A stretch of 64,000 bases of DNA from G963556115 sp963678205 (GTDB taxonomy: Bacteria; Planctomycetota; SZUA-567): contig OY782760.1 in NCBI GenBank assembly GCA_963678205.1, forward strand, positions 620,001 to 684,000, in the 5' to 3' direction. A model generated the notes under the pieces. The model saw only the letters and a program-made list of their open reading frames with translations. It ran no database searches and was not told the origin of the DNA. Position 1 is the first letter of the stretch. Every line of letters begins with the position of its first letter. Of the stretch, positions 44,886-53,680 are shown one piece after another. Position numbers and translations under genes: made by a program.

Positions 44886-46313
44886 ATGTTAATTACTTTA
44901 CCGTTATATATATTTAAAGAATTATTAAAGACATTTGGTATGTCGATATTAATATATTCTTTTGCATTATTAGGTGTTACTGCAGCGCAAGCCATTAATG
45001 AAGGTGCAACATTATTAACAGTACTAGGTCTTCTCCCGAGTATGTTCCCGCTAATAAGTCCTTTGGCTTTACCACTTGCTGTAATAACGTCAATTTTAAT
45101 ATGTTATGGAAGGTTTTCGGCAAATAATGAATTTGTTGGATCTCAGGCAAGTGGAATTCATCCAGGCTGGCTGGCTTTACCTGCAATGGTTTTAGCAATA
45201 TTATGCTCTATTGTTACAGTTTATTTAAATGCAGATGTACTTACTTCATCAGTAGGTGGAATTGAAAAAGCTTTACTTGCAGATAAAACTAAAATTATTA
45301 GCAAGAGATTAAAAAAACCAGGAAGTTTTGCTTTTCCAATTTCAAACAGCGATTCATTAGCTATTTGCAGATTACCAAATATTAGCAATGATGATAAAAT
45401 TGGTATAGATTTTACTGTATTTAAAAAAGGTAAAAATAGTAAAAGTTCTGATCAATGGGATGTAAACTACCCGTATCCTGAGACAAGAATTTTGGCAAAA
45501 AATCACAATATAACTGTAAAAGAAGATGAAGAAGGCTCAATGTATATTGAGGGAATATTTGATGACGCAGCAGAATTTGTGTTTGCAGATGGAACACTTC
45601 AAATAATTGATTTTCCACATGGAAGTAAAAAACTTGTTATTCCTAAGTCAGGTATTAGTTTTACAATTGATAAATCACGAACTCAATATATGGGAATTGA
45701 TAAATTAAAACTTGAGATGGATAAGATTGATAGTCAGTATTATCCAAATGTAGCAAAATTAAATCAAATAGCAAAAGAAGTAACACCGAAATTAATAAAT
45801 AATATAAAACAAAATTCAGTAGCAATGAAGAATGATAATTTGATTAAAACATTAAAATTAGTAATTAGTGATTATAAATCAAATGATATTGATAAATTAA
45901 TATTAGATTTAAACGCATCATATAGCATTATTATAAATAATAAATATGAAATATCAGATAAATTAAAATATTCAATGGATCAGTTTGTTTCTTTGAGAAA
46001 AACAAATGAGAGAACAAGGGCATTTCTTCGCCAATGTTTAGCAGAAATAAATTCTAAACTTGTTATGTCTTTTGCTTGTATATCTTTTGCTATTTTGGGA
46101 ATTCCAATTGGTTTGATGGGTAAACGAAAAAATATAATGTTGGGGTTTGCTATTGGTGGTGGGCTTGCTTTTGGATTTTACATGATTATTACAGCTTTAT
46201 ATGGGGCGGTTAGAGATGGTGGTTTACCTTGGTATTCATTATGGGCTCCCAATATTTTAGTTTTAATCATAGGCGTATTTATATGGTTTAAGAACATGAA
46301 GAATCTTGGATAA
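44886..46313 (+). CDS. LptF/LptG-family lipopolysaccharide export permease
   Basis: 475 residues with the YjgP/YjgQ layout. Three N-terminal helices (LLKTFGMSILIYSFALLG, FPLISPLALPLAVITSIL, WLALPAMVLAILCSIV) are followed by a large periplasmic beta-jellyroll region (about residues 125-380) and three C-terminal helices (LVMSFACISFAILGIPIGL and following). The block ARFSANNEF-like GRFSANNEFVGSQASGI after TM2 is typical. It should pair with a second permease and LptB to move LPS to the outer membrane. The periplasmic part is longer than usual. The partner gene is not in view. Confidence 0.85.
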   Translation: MLITLPLYIFKELLKTFGMSILIYSFALLGVTAAQAINEGATLLTVLGLLPSMFPLISPLALPLAVITSILICYGRFSANNEFVGSQASGIHPGWLALPAMVLAILCSIVTVYLNADVLTSSVGGIEKALLADKTKIISKRLKKPGSFAFPISNSDSLAICRLPNISNDDKIGIDFTVFKKGKNSKSSDQWDVNYPYPETRILAKNHNITVKEDEEGSMYIEGIFDDAAEFVFADGTLQIIDFPHGSKKLVIPKSGISFTIDKSRTQYMGIDKLKLEMDKIDSQYYPNVAKLNQIAKEVTPKLINNIKQNSVAMKNDNLIKTLKLVISDYKSNDIDKLILDLNASYSIIINNKYEISDKLKYSMDQFVSLRKTNERTRAFLRQCLAEINSKLVMSFACISFAILGIPIGLMGKRKNIMLGFAIGGGLAFGFYMIITALYGAVRDGGLPWYSLWAPNILVLIIGVFIWFKNMKNLG

Positions 46314-46424
46314 TATTACAGATATTTAGATTTAATAATAAAGAATAGCTAAGTGGTATCCGATACTATTAATATCGATGGGAAGCAACTCGTATGAAGA
46401 TATTTCTGTATCAAGGAGGATACT

Positions 46425-46595
46425 ATGGTCACAGTTTGTTGTGTTTGTAATAAGCTTAAAACAGAATCAGGATGGATTGCTCAAGAATATGATGAGACTC
46501 AGGAAATATCTCATGGTTATTGTCCTATATGTGCGATAAAATTGCGTATTGAAATTGAAGCATTAAAAAGTATGAAACTTCAGGATATTGCATAA
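46425..46595 (+). CDS. Small four-cysteine zinc-ribbon-like protein
   Basis: 56 residues: MVTVCCVCNKLKTESG, then WIAQEYDETQEISHGYCPIC and a helical, charged tail. The CxxC ... HGYCPxC pattern matches short zinc-binding segments found alone or fused to signalling proteins in sulfate reducers. An excellent AAGGAGG lies five bases before the ATG, and a terminator follows 27 bases after the stop, so this is a real short gene. It stands alone between the LptF/G gene and a convergent gene. Function unknown. Confidence 0.8.
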   Translation: MVTVCCVCNKLKTESGWIAQEYDETQEISHGYCPICAIKLRIEIEALKSMKLQDIA

Positions 46596-46621
46596 ATAGT
46601 ATTGACTGTATTTAAATTAAT

Positions 46622-46651
46622 AAAAAAGCATACCATTTGGTATGCTTTTTT
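46622..46651. terminator. Bidirectional terminator
   Basis: AAAAAGCATACC-ATTT-GGTATGCTTTTT: a 12-bp perfect stem with A-tract on one side and T-tract on the other. It serves the small four-Cys gene and the convergent HEAT-repeat gene. Confidence 0.92.
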
Positions 46652-46670
46652 ATGGAGTAATACAAAATAA

Positions 46671-47597
46671 CTATGAGCCAAAGTTTGTTTTAATATGCTG
46701 ATCCCAAACAGTAATAGCTTGTTCACGTAACATTGGATCATCATTAAATTTATAATCAAAATTATTACCTGTTAGTTTACTAAGTATTAAGGAAGCGATA
46801 AATCGTACTTTACTATTGGAATCTTTTAAAGATGATATTAAAAATGGTGATAATTTATTAACTTTTGTGCTTAGTGGGACTTTTTTGTATTTTGGACTAT
46901 CAATAGCTGTTTTAATAATACTAATTCCATTGAGTCTAATTATATCATCTTTGGAGTCTAGTAGCTTTTCTGCAACTTTTAACCAACGTCCGTTATTTAT
47001 AAGGTTATTTATTGCTTGGTCTCTTTCTTTTGCAGAAGCTGAAAAAAGCAAAGTTGCCTGAGAAGTTGCAGAGGTCCAAACTTTATCCTTATCAGGTGTA
47101 TCGGCAGCCAAAATATCTTGAGAATACTTATGATTAATAGTATTTTCATGAACAATAAAATTTGTAAATTCAATTGAGTTTTCGTGAATAGTTATATTTT
47201 TTGGTTCTTCATTAGTAGCAACTTCTAAATTACTATGAGGAACATTCTCATGAATATAATTTGTATCAGAAATAATATTTGATGATGTTTTAGTATTATC
47301 AAGTTGAGAAAGCTCAACCTCAATATCATCATCAATTATAACAGCTCCTCCGGGAGTGACAACATCGTCAACTTTTGTAATTAAAGTATTTTCATGAATA
47401 GAAGATAAGTCAACAGTTTTCTTGAATGAGTTATATCGTTTTTGATATTCAAGTTTGCGTGCTTCATTATCTTCTTTAATAAATTTTTCTGCACGTTCAG
47501 GCGGAATAAACAATTCAACTTCGCCAGCAATAATATTTGAGGTAAAGATTATTGCAAATATAAATATAAATATGATAGCATTAAATATTTTTTGCAT
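46671..47597 (-). CDS. Secreted protein with HEAT-like repeats
   Basis: 308 residues. A clear signal peptide (MQKIFNAIIFIFIFAIIFTSNIIA, cut as IFNAIIFIFIFAIIF and SNIIAGE) precedes a low-complexity mature part in which the motif (I/V)HEN recurs five times. The last 110 residues resemble HEAT/armadillo repeats (DSKDDIIRLNGISIIK, DSNSKVRFIASLILSKLTG). I chose the ATG at 47597 because GGGAG is six bases upstream; a start at 47675 would overlap the previous gene and hide the signal peptide. It sits 13 bases after the 805-residue repeat protein and is probably cotranscribed. Confidence 0.78.
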   Translation of the reverse strand: MQKIFNAIIFIFIFAIIFTSNIIAGEVELFIPPERAEKFIKEDNEARKLEYQKRYNSFKKTVDLSSIHENTLITKVDDVVTPGGAVIIDDDIEVELSQLDNTKTSSNIISDTNYIHENVPHSNLEVATNEEPKNITIHENSIEFTNFIVHENTINHKYSQDILAADTPDKDKVWTSATSQATLLFSASAKERDQAINNLINNGRWLKVAEKLLDSKDDIIRLNGISIIKTAIDSPKYKKVPLSTKVNKLSPFLISSLKDSNSKVRFIASLILSKLTGNNFDYKFNDDPMLREQAITVWDQHIKTNFGS

Positions 47598-47610
47598 GTA
47601 AAACTCCCTT

Positions 47611-50028
47611 TTATGATGCATTAATTTTTGAGCTTGATAATAATTTGTCACGATATTCCTTCCATTGCCTATCACTTGTTAGGAAGCTGAATCTACCACG
47701 TAATTCTAAGAATAAATCCCACATTGAATTAGTCGCTCTACTAATAAGTTTCATTCTTACAAACGTATGAAGCAGATCAAAGAGAAGAACATGTAATATT
47801 TCAGTATTATCCCCTTCTTTTCCTCTGGCTCTATCACTAGCTTCTTGAAGACTTTTTATTCCTTTAAGCATTGCTGAAAGATCATCTAAATAATTTACAA
47901 TCTCAGGCCTGCGTAATACACTTGCGTTATGAATAGTGGTTATGAAGTCTAATGGAGTTTTTTCTCCAGCTCTCATAGAAGCACTGGCAATTGCTGAAGC
48001 TTTTGCAAAATCAAAACGTTCAATAGCAGCATTAAAACTATCCGCTCCTGGAGGAGTAGCAGGTTCAAGGCTTTCCTGACCAACATGGCTCTGGTTATCT
48101 AAAATTTTAAGAGCATCATTTTCATCTGGAGTTAATCCTGCAGCAGCAGCTACTGCTGCCCTAAGTGTCGTTGCATACATTTCCTGTTCAGGATGGAATT
48201 CGATTCTATCAACTACTGATAATGCTTCGTGAGCAGAGCTTGTGCGGATATCCAGTTCACTTTCAAGTCTTCTAACGAGTCTGTGTAGTTCATCGAGGAA
48301 TAATGTTGAAGCATGTCCAGCAGATTGTGCCTGCATTGCCTGAAGTTCTTTTTCTCTATTTTCAAGTGCTCTTGCTAAACGCTGTCTTTCTTGGCGCTCT
48401 GCAGTTAATTCGCTATTAATTCTTTCTAGTTCAAAACGTGATCTACGTGATTCTAAATCAGAACCAGTTGTTTCATTACGAGCTCTTTCAAGCTCTTCTT
48501 TTAGCGATCTAATTTCACTTGAAATCATATTATTTCGTGATTCTTGTTCACGAAGTTGTAGTTCAAGTGAAGCTATTTCCGTTCTATGAGCTTCAGATGA
48601 AGCGAGTTTTTCGCCTTCAATCTGACTATATTGTTTGCGTAAAGTATTGATCTCGCCTTGAAGGCTCTGTTTTTCTCCGCTAAGAACATGAACTTTTTGT
48701 TGGTTTAGTGTAATAGCATGCCTTAATTCACGTGTTTCTTGATCAGCAGTTAACCAAGCAGCTTGAAATCTACGAGCTCTTTCAGAAAGTTGGCCAAGTA
48801 ATCCTGACATTTGACCAGCTAAATTTTCTACCTCACCTGATGATCCTGAAAGTGATAAGCTTTCCTGAATGTTCTGCATTTGAGCTTCAGTTAATTTTGG
48901 AGCAGGCATAGGTGCAGAGGGTTTTCTTTCAGATACAGATATATTAGAATATGCTGTTTGAGGTATTTCTGGAGACGTAATTGATTCTTGAATATCTTCT
49001 GAAGAATTCAATAATGAATTTTCAGTCGTATTATAAGTAGTTGAATTATCATCTTCTGTAGAAAGCTCACTTAATGTTTCTTCATCAGTTAATTCATCAT
49101 GAGAATCATCCTCTAAATTTGTTTCATCATCTGCAGAATTATCATCAATTGCACCAGAAATTAATGCATCAATATCGTCTTGACCCATTGCTCCTTCATC
49201 GTCATCAGGAATTTCAGGTGGTTGTTCAGAAATTAATTCTTCTGATTCGTCTATTGATGAGTTATTTATTAATGCATCAATATCGTCTTGTCCCATTGCG
49301 CTATCAGTTGCAGCTTCAAGCATATCATCAACACCCGTTTGATCAACAAGTGATGTTCCTGTTCCGTTTGAATTATTCATTGCTTCATTGAGTAGGGAAT
49401 CGATATCATCATTTGCTATATCTTCCGGATTAGCTTCATTTATTAATGCATCAATATTATCCTGCTCCATAGACATGTCATTATCTTCGCTATGATCAGC
49501 ATCACCAGCATTCGCTCCATTTATTAAAGCATCAATATCATCCTGTCCCATAGGAGTATCATCTTCAGCAGCGTTGGCTTCATTTAATAGAGTATCGATA
49601 TCATCCTGACCCATAGAAGCGCTATTATCTTCGCTATGATCAGCATCACCAGCATCCGCTCCATTTATTAAAGCATCGATATCATCCTGTCCCATAGGGG
49701 TATCATCTTCAGTAGCATTGGCTTCGTTTAATAGAGCATCAATATCATCCTGTCCCATAGGGGTATCATCTTCAGTAGCATTGGCTTCATTTAATAGAGC
49801 ATCAATATCATCCTGTCCCATAGGGGTATCATCTTCAGTAGCGTTGGCTTCATTTAATAGAGCATCGATATCATCTTGTCCCATAGGCGTATCAGTAGAA
49901 TCACCACTTGCTTCAGCAAGTAGAGCATCAATATCATTTTGTCCCATTGGCGCACTGTCGCTATCGTCACTACCTCCAAGAGCATCAGCTAGAAGCTTGT
50001 CGATATCTTCTTGATCCATTTCACCCAT
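47611..50028 (-). CDS. Multi-copy FliM-like EIDALL-motif protein with coiled coil
   Basis: 805 residues. The first 290 contain eleven clear copies of MGQDDIDAL(L/I) and two degenerate ones in acidic linkers. The motif is strikingly similar to the extreme N-terminus of FliM/FliY (LSQxEIDALL), the segment that binds phosphorylated CheY. Residues about 400-600 form a long charged coiled coil (EINTLRKQYSQIEGEK, LKEELERARNE, ERQERQRLARALENREKEL). The last 180 residues are an all-helical domain (DRIEFHPEQEMYATTLRAAVA, cut; LLFDLLHTFVRMKLISRATN). No signal peptide or membrane helix, so it is cytoplasmic. GAGG precedes the ATG. Cotranscribed with a secreted HEAT-like protein. Function unproven. Confidence 0.8.
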   Translation of the reverse strand: MGEMDQEDIDKLLADALGGSDDSDSAPMGQNDIDALLAEASGDSTDTPMGQDDIDALLNEANATEDDTPMGQDDIDALLNEANATEDDTPMGQDDIDALLNEANATEDDTPMGQDDIDALINGADAGDADHSEDNSASMGQDDIDTLLNEANAAEDDTPMGQDDIDALINGANAGDADHSEDNDMSMEQDNIDALINEANPEDIANDDIDSLLNEAMNNSNGTGTSLVDQTGVDDMLEAATDSAMGQDDIDALINNSSIDESEELISEQPPEIPDDDEGAMGQDDIDALISGAIDDNSADDETNLEDDSHDELTDEETLSELSTEDDNSTTYNTTENSLLNSSEDIQESITSPEIPQTAYSNISVSERKPSAPMPAPKLTEAQMQNIQESLSLSGSSGEVENLAGQMSGLLGQLSERARRFQAAWLTADQETRELRHAITLNQQKVHVLSGEKQSLQGEINTLRKQYSQIEGEKLASSEAHRTEIASLELQLREQESRNNMISSEIRSLKEELERARNETTGSDLESRRSRFELERINSELTAERQERQRLARALENREKELQAMQAQSAGHASTLFLDELHRLVRRLESELDIRTSSAHEALSVVDRIEFHPEQEMYATTLRAAVAAAAGLTPDENDALKILDNQSHVGQESLEPATPPGADSFNAAIERFDFAKASAIASASMRAGEKTPLDFITTIHNASVLRRPEIVNYLDDLSAMLKGIKSLQEASDRARGKEGDNTEILHVLLFDLLHTFVRMKLISRATNSMWDLFLELRGRFSFLTSDRQWKEYRDKLLSSSKINAS
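49696..49947 (-). repeat. Tandem 63-bp coding repeats
   Basis: Four 21-codon units in a row; the middle three are almost identical in DNA and encode MGQDDIDALL plus an 11-residue acidic linker. Further motif copies with 27-codon or irregular spacing continue down to about 49159. In-frame tandem duplication is evident. Confidence 0.92.
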
Positions 50029-50221
50029 AAAACAACCTCATTATTCTTTTAAAATGTATAGATATATTTAACCATAATCATAGAATTTATTTTTTTATCG
50101 TCTTATTTTTTGAACTAGTTGAATTAAAAGATGAATTATCCGGTGTGAGTTGAGAGGTTGAGTTGAAAGCTTTGTAATTCTAATAAATTATTATAAAAAT
50201 TAATATATAATATACTAGATA

Positions 50222-50641
50222 TTATAGTGTTAGGTTGTTTTCAATTTTATTCAATATGTTTAAGAGTTGCTGTTGTTCATCTTTTGAGATTCCTTTTAAT
50301 AAACAAGCATTAAGATCTTCAGATATTTTACAAAATTCTTTTTCAAAAGCTTCACCTTTAGGGGTTAGTACTATTAATTTTGATCTCATATCTTTTTTGT
50401 TTTCTTCGAGTTTTATAAAATCAAATTTTTGAAGCTTATTTACTAATGTTGTGACTGTTGAAGGGTCTCTTTTAATGGTTTTAGCCATTTGACTCATCGT
50501 TAATGGTCCATAATTAAATAGGCGAAAAAGAATCTCCCCATGTGAAGGGACAAGCCCTGCAAAACCTAGCTCATCGAGACTTAGTTGCAGATAATGATTA
50601 ATTTTGTGGCGTATACCACTTATTTTAGAAGGTAGTATCAT
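50222..50641 (-). CDS. MarR-family transcriptional regulator
   Basis: 139 residues with the MarR winged helix: GEILFRLFNYGPLTMSQMAKTI, split as LFRLFNYGPLT and MSQMAKTI, the recognition helix DPSTVTTLVNKLQ, and wing LEENKKDMRSKLIVLTPKG. It lies 18 bases downstream of the ATPase gene on the same strand and is probably the last gene of the amino-acid transporter operon, so it may regulate that operon. A TTGG-N4-CCAA dyad at the operon promoter is a candidate operator. Confidence 0.88.
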   Translation of the reverse strand: MILPSKISGIRHKINHYLQLSLDELGFAGLVPSHGEILFRLFNYGPLTMSQMAKTIKRDPSTVTTLVNKLQKFDFIKLEENKKDMRSKLIVLTPKGEAFEKEFCKISEDLNACLLKGISKDEQQQLLNILNKIENNLTL

Positions 50642-50659
50642 AAAAACTCCAATAAAAAT

Positions 50660-51370
50660 TTAATAACTTACTTTTTCCATAAATGCAATAAGCTTTTTAG
50701 TAGATGGTGTCAAAAGTTTATTGATAGTGTTATGTTCAATTATTCTTCCTTGATCGATAAAAATATAATAATCTGCAAAATGTTGTACAAATGCTATTTC
50801 ATGAGTAACAAAAATAAAATCTTTACCCAGAATTTTAAGATTCTGAATAGCTTTTAAAACTTCGTGTGTCAGTATAGGATCAAGAGATGCAGTAGGTTCA
50901 TCTAGAAATAAAATATCCGGGTCAGTTGATAAGGCTCTGGCTATAGATGCTCTTTGGGATTGCCCACCGGAAACATGTTTAGGAAGTTTTTCTGCCTGCT
51001 CTTCAAGTTGTAAAAGTTGCAGAAATTTATCAGCTTGTGTATTAGCTATAGAAAGAGGCATTTTGCAGCATTTTTCAAGTATAATAGTAATATTGCGTTT
51101 TAACGTTAAATGTGGAAATAAATTATGATTTTGAAAAACAAACCCAAGATGTTTTTGATAATTTTTGATATTTGTTTTTTTAACGGCTAAATTATTTAGT
51201 ACAATACTACCAGAATTAGGAAATTCGATACCTGCAAGTAATCTTAATATAGTTGATTTGCCGCAACCACTTGGACCAATAATAGCTATAGAATTATAGT
51301 TTTCTATATTTAACGTAATTTCCTTTAAAGACCCATATTTCATATTCAGATTATTTATATTGAGTTTCAT
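50660..51370 (-). CDS. Amino-acid-type ABC transporter ATP-binding protein
   Basis: 236 residues of the polar amino acid (GlnQ/HisP-like) family. Walker A GPSGCGKST, Q-loop FQNHNLFPHLT, signature HVSGGQSQRASIARAL, Walker B ILFLDEPTASLDP and H-loop FVTHEIAFVQH. The start overlaps the permease stop (ATGA type). It drives uptake with the permease and binding protein encoded just upstream. Substrate not determinable by eye. Confidence 0.93.
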   Translation of the reverse strand: MKLNINNLNMKYGSLKEITLNIENYNSIAIIGPSGCGKSTILRLLAGIEFPNSGSIVLNNLAVKKTNIKNYQKHLGFVFQNHNLFPHLTLKRNITIILEKCCKMPLSIANTQADKFLQLLQLEEQAEKLPKHVSGGQSQRASIARALSTDPDILFLDEPTASLDPILTHEVLKAIQNLKILGKDFIFVTHEIAFVQHFADYYIFIDQGRIIEHNTINKLLTPSTKKLIAFMEKVSY

Positions 51371-52125
51371 AGGGCAAATCTCTTTTCAATATATTTTGTT
51401 AATAGCGTAAGCGGCAAAGTCAGAGCAAGGTAAGCTGCCCATAGAACTAGATAACCTTCTGTAAAAGCAAAAGTTTCTGATTGAATATTTTTGATAAAAT
51501 AATATATTTCAGGAACCGTAGTTAGCGATAATAATGAACTACCCTTTATAGTATATGAAAAATTATTCATTAAAGGCGGCATAAGTAACCGTAATATTTG
51601 AGGAATAATTATATATCTATACCTATGATATTGAGAAAACCCATATAAATTCATTATAATATATTGTTGCTTATCAATACTATCAATAGCACTTTTAAAC
51701 ATGTTAGCCATATACGGACCGATATAAGCTGTAAGACTGATTAATCCTAAAAAATAATTGTTTTCAACATTAAATGCTTTGCCTATAAAGAAAGTAGTAA
51801 CAAATACCAAAACAATTAAAGGTGTTCCCATAATAAGTTCAATAAAAATATTTGATAAGCTTTTAACAAAGTAAATGTTACTTTCCCTTGCAAGATAAAG
51901 TATAAAGCCTAAAACTAAACCAAATAATAGTGAATACACACCAATAATAATGGTGTTGGTTATTCCTATCCATAATAAATTACTATAACTGAAAATTCTA
52001 TTTATATCAAAATTATCAGAGGGAACCCTAATAATAACGTAAACAATAAGAAATACAAAAAATAGAATCGCAGAACTAAAGGATAATGCTTTAGAAACGA
52101 GTGATTTGTTTGATTTATTCAGCAT
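51367..52125 (-). CDS. Amino-acid-type ABC transporter permease
   Basis: 252 residues with about five to six membrane helices. The HisM/GlnP-like features are NLLWIGITNTIIIGVYSLLFG and the EAA-type loop YGFSQYHRYRYIIIPQILRLLMPP, seen in parts. It overlaps the binding-protein gene by 11 bases and the ATPase gene by four, so all three are translated from one message. Confidence 0.9.
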   Translation of the reverse strand: MLNKSNKSLVSKALSFSSAILFFVFLIVYVIIRVPSDNFDINRIFSYSNLLWIGITNTIIIGVYSLLFGLVLGFILYLARESNIYFVKSLSNIFIELIMGTPLIVLVFVTTFFIGKAFNVENNYFLGLISLTAYIGPYMANMFKSAIDSIDKQQYIIMNLYGFSQYHRYRYIIIPQILRLLMPPLMNNFSYTIKGSSLLSLTTVPEIYYFIKNIQSETFAFTEGYLVLWAAYLALTLPLTLLTKYIEKRFAL

Positions 52126-52963
52126 TAATATAAAAATCTAATCCTATTGTATTATTATTATAAAAATGATGTATTATATCATCATATTTCAGTGATAGCT
52201 TGTCATATACGCCGTTATCATTAGACATAGATTCAATAAAGTTATTAGCTTTTTTTATTAGGTTTTTATTACCTTCACGTACTGCCATACAGATTGGAGA
52301 AACTTCAAATGGGCTCCAGAATATTTCTGTTGTCTTGGGATAGTTCTGATTGGCATGAACGATGACATCTGATCCAAAGATTAGCATATCTGCTTTATTT
52401 TGTGATATATCCATTACCGCATTACCTTTATCATTGTGCATTTTTACATCAAAACCATGAGATTGTGGAATAGCAGATGAAATTTGCCCAATTAGACCGA
52501 TAAATCTGGTATTTTTTATTTTCCATAAATCTTTACTGGTTGTGGCTTTTGTAATATTATTATTTTTAGCATATTCACTATTCATTAGTCCAATAATTTT
52601 AAAATAAAAGTATGGTTGGGTGAAATCTACTTTTAAATCTCGTTCTTTAGTGTAGCTCATCGAAGCAATCGCTATATCAATGGTTTTAGTTTCAAGAGCA
52701 GGTATAATTGTAGAGAAATCCATATTTTTTATCTCTAGTTTTAAACCAAGGTAATCTGCTAGAGCCTGAGCAACATCGACACTAATGCCACTAGGGTTAT
52801 TATTACCATCAAAAGTTTCAAATGGAGGATATTTTAAATCCATTCCAACTTTTAAAATACCGGGTTCTACAGTTAATTCATTAGTCTTTTTAATGGAGAA
52901 TACATTGATAATGATAATAATAACTCCAAATAATATTGCAGTAATTAGTAATATTTTTTTCAT
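52115..52963 (-). CDS. Amino-acid-type ABC transporter substrate-binding protein
   Basis: 282 residues of the SBP_bac_3 family. A hydrophobic N-terminus (ILLITAILFGVIIIIINVF) may be a signal peptide or membrane anchor. It is followed by LKVGMDLKYPPFETFDGN, GISVDVAQALADYLGLKLEI (in two parts), IIPALETKTIDIAIASMSYTKER and FTQPYF, which line the ligand cleft. The Asp/Tyr/Arg pattern suggests a polar amino acid, but the exact ligand is unknown. GGAG lies before the ATG, and a near-consensus sigma-70 promoter precedes the operon. Confidence 0.92.
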   Translation of the reverse strand: MKKILLITAILFGVIIIIINVFSIKKTNELTVEPGILKVGMDLKYPPFETFDGNNNPSGISVDVAQALADYLGLKLEIKNMDFSTIIPALETKTIDIAIASMSYTKERDLKVDFTQPYFYFKIIGLMNSEYAKNNNITKATTSKDLWKIKNTRFIGLIGQISSAIPQSHGFDVKMHNDKGNAVMDISQNKADMLIFGSDVIVHANQNYPKTTEIFWSPFEVSPICMAVREGNKNLIKKANNFIESMSNDNGVYDKLSLKYDDIIHHFYNNNTIGLDFYINAE

Positions 52964-52984
52964 GGTTTTCTCCTAATATAAAAG

Positions 52985-52996
52985 TTGGACGACCAA
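52985..52996. promoter_or_regulatory. Candidate operator for the MarR-type regulator
   Basis: TTGGACGACCAA, an inverted repeat TTGG-N4-CCAA, lies just downstream of the -10 element of the transporter operon, where a repressor would block transcription. Short dyad, so tentative. Confidence 0.35.
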
Positions 52997-53001
52997 GTAT
53001 T

Positions 53002-53030
53002 AGTGTATTATAATATAAAATTTGAGTCAA
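53002..53030 (-). promoter_or_regulatory. Sigma-70-type promoter of the amino-acid transporter operon
   Basis: On the minus strand TTGACT, a 17-base spacer and TACACT, with the predicted start near 52995 and the binding-protein ATG at 52963. Confidence 0.65.
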
Positions 53031-53055
53031 GTTTAAAAGATAATTAATATAAAAG

Positions 53056-53088
53056 AAAATAGAGACCAAATTAAATGGTCTCTATTTT
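53056..53088. terminator. Bidirectional-type terminator after the LysM gene
   Basis: AAAATAGAGACCA-AATTAAA-TGGTCTCTATTTT: a perfect 13-bp stem. On the minus strand it is followed by CTTTTAT and closes the LysM gene upstream of the transporter promoter. Confidence 0.85.
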
Positions 53089-53110
53089 CGGGATAAAATT
53101 TATCTAGAAC

Positions 53111-53680
53111 TTATCCTTGCTTGCGGTATAAACTATTCCATTTAATATAGGCTGTATTGTTTTCAATGGGTTCTGGTATAACTAATTTCATACCGCTTCT
53201 TAAACTATTGGGTTTAGTCAATGCAGTATTATTTTTTAATATAATTCTCCACTTGTTACCATCTCCATAAATTTTTTGAGCAATTCCAAATAAAGTATCA
53301 CCTTGTTTTACAGTATAGTGTTTATTTGTGCGATTTTTTTTATTCTTTTTTATTTTATTATTAGCAATAGAAAGAGCTGCACTAATATTGGGAGTTCTAG
53401 TGTTATTAATAGAGTTTCTGCTTATCGGCTTATTTAATTGTTTCTTTTTCACCATTGGAATTTCAAGCGGTTTCAATTTTAATGCAACATCATCACTGAC
53501 ACCAATATAGAGCATGGCTTTTTTGCGTTCATTATTAAGAGCTAAGCGTTCTTCAGCTTTTTCAACAATAAAGCCAGATTTGTGATACTTTCCTGCTTGA
53601 GAAAATAATAAAAATAAGAACAATATGGCAACAATCATTGTCACTACTGTTCCTAAACGTGGTTGAATTGTTTTTGACAT
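53111..53680 (-). CDS. Membrane-anchored LysM protein
   Basis: 189 residues: an uncleaved-type N-terminal helix (VVTMIVAILFLFLLFSQAG), a Lys-rich linker and one C-terminal LysM domain (HYTVKQGDTLFGIAQKIYG, NKWRIILKNN, LRSGMKLVIPEP). LysM binds peptidoglycan, so this is probably a periplasmic, inner-membrane-tethered wall-binding protein. It is the last gene of the minus-strand run TPR-CoaB-DUF1844-HAD and is closed by a strong hairpin. Confidence 0.87.
   Translation of the reverse strand: MSKTIQPRLGTVVTMIVAILFLFLLFSQAGKYHKSGFIVEKAEERLALNNERKKAMLYIGVSDDVALKLKPLEIPMVKKKQLNKPISRNSINNTRTPNISAALSIANNKIKKNKKNRTNKHYTVKQGDTLFGIAQKIYGDGNKWRIILKNNTALTKPNSLRSGMKLVIPEPIENNTAYIKWNSLYRKQG

Noticed and set aside
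49159..49950. Regular short repeats that could look like a CRISPR array
   Set aside because: The units are in-frame codons of the EIDALL-type protein with acidic linkers, not repeats with unrelated spacers, and no cas genes are near.
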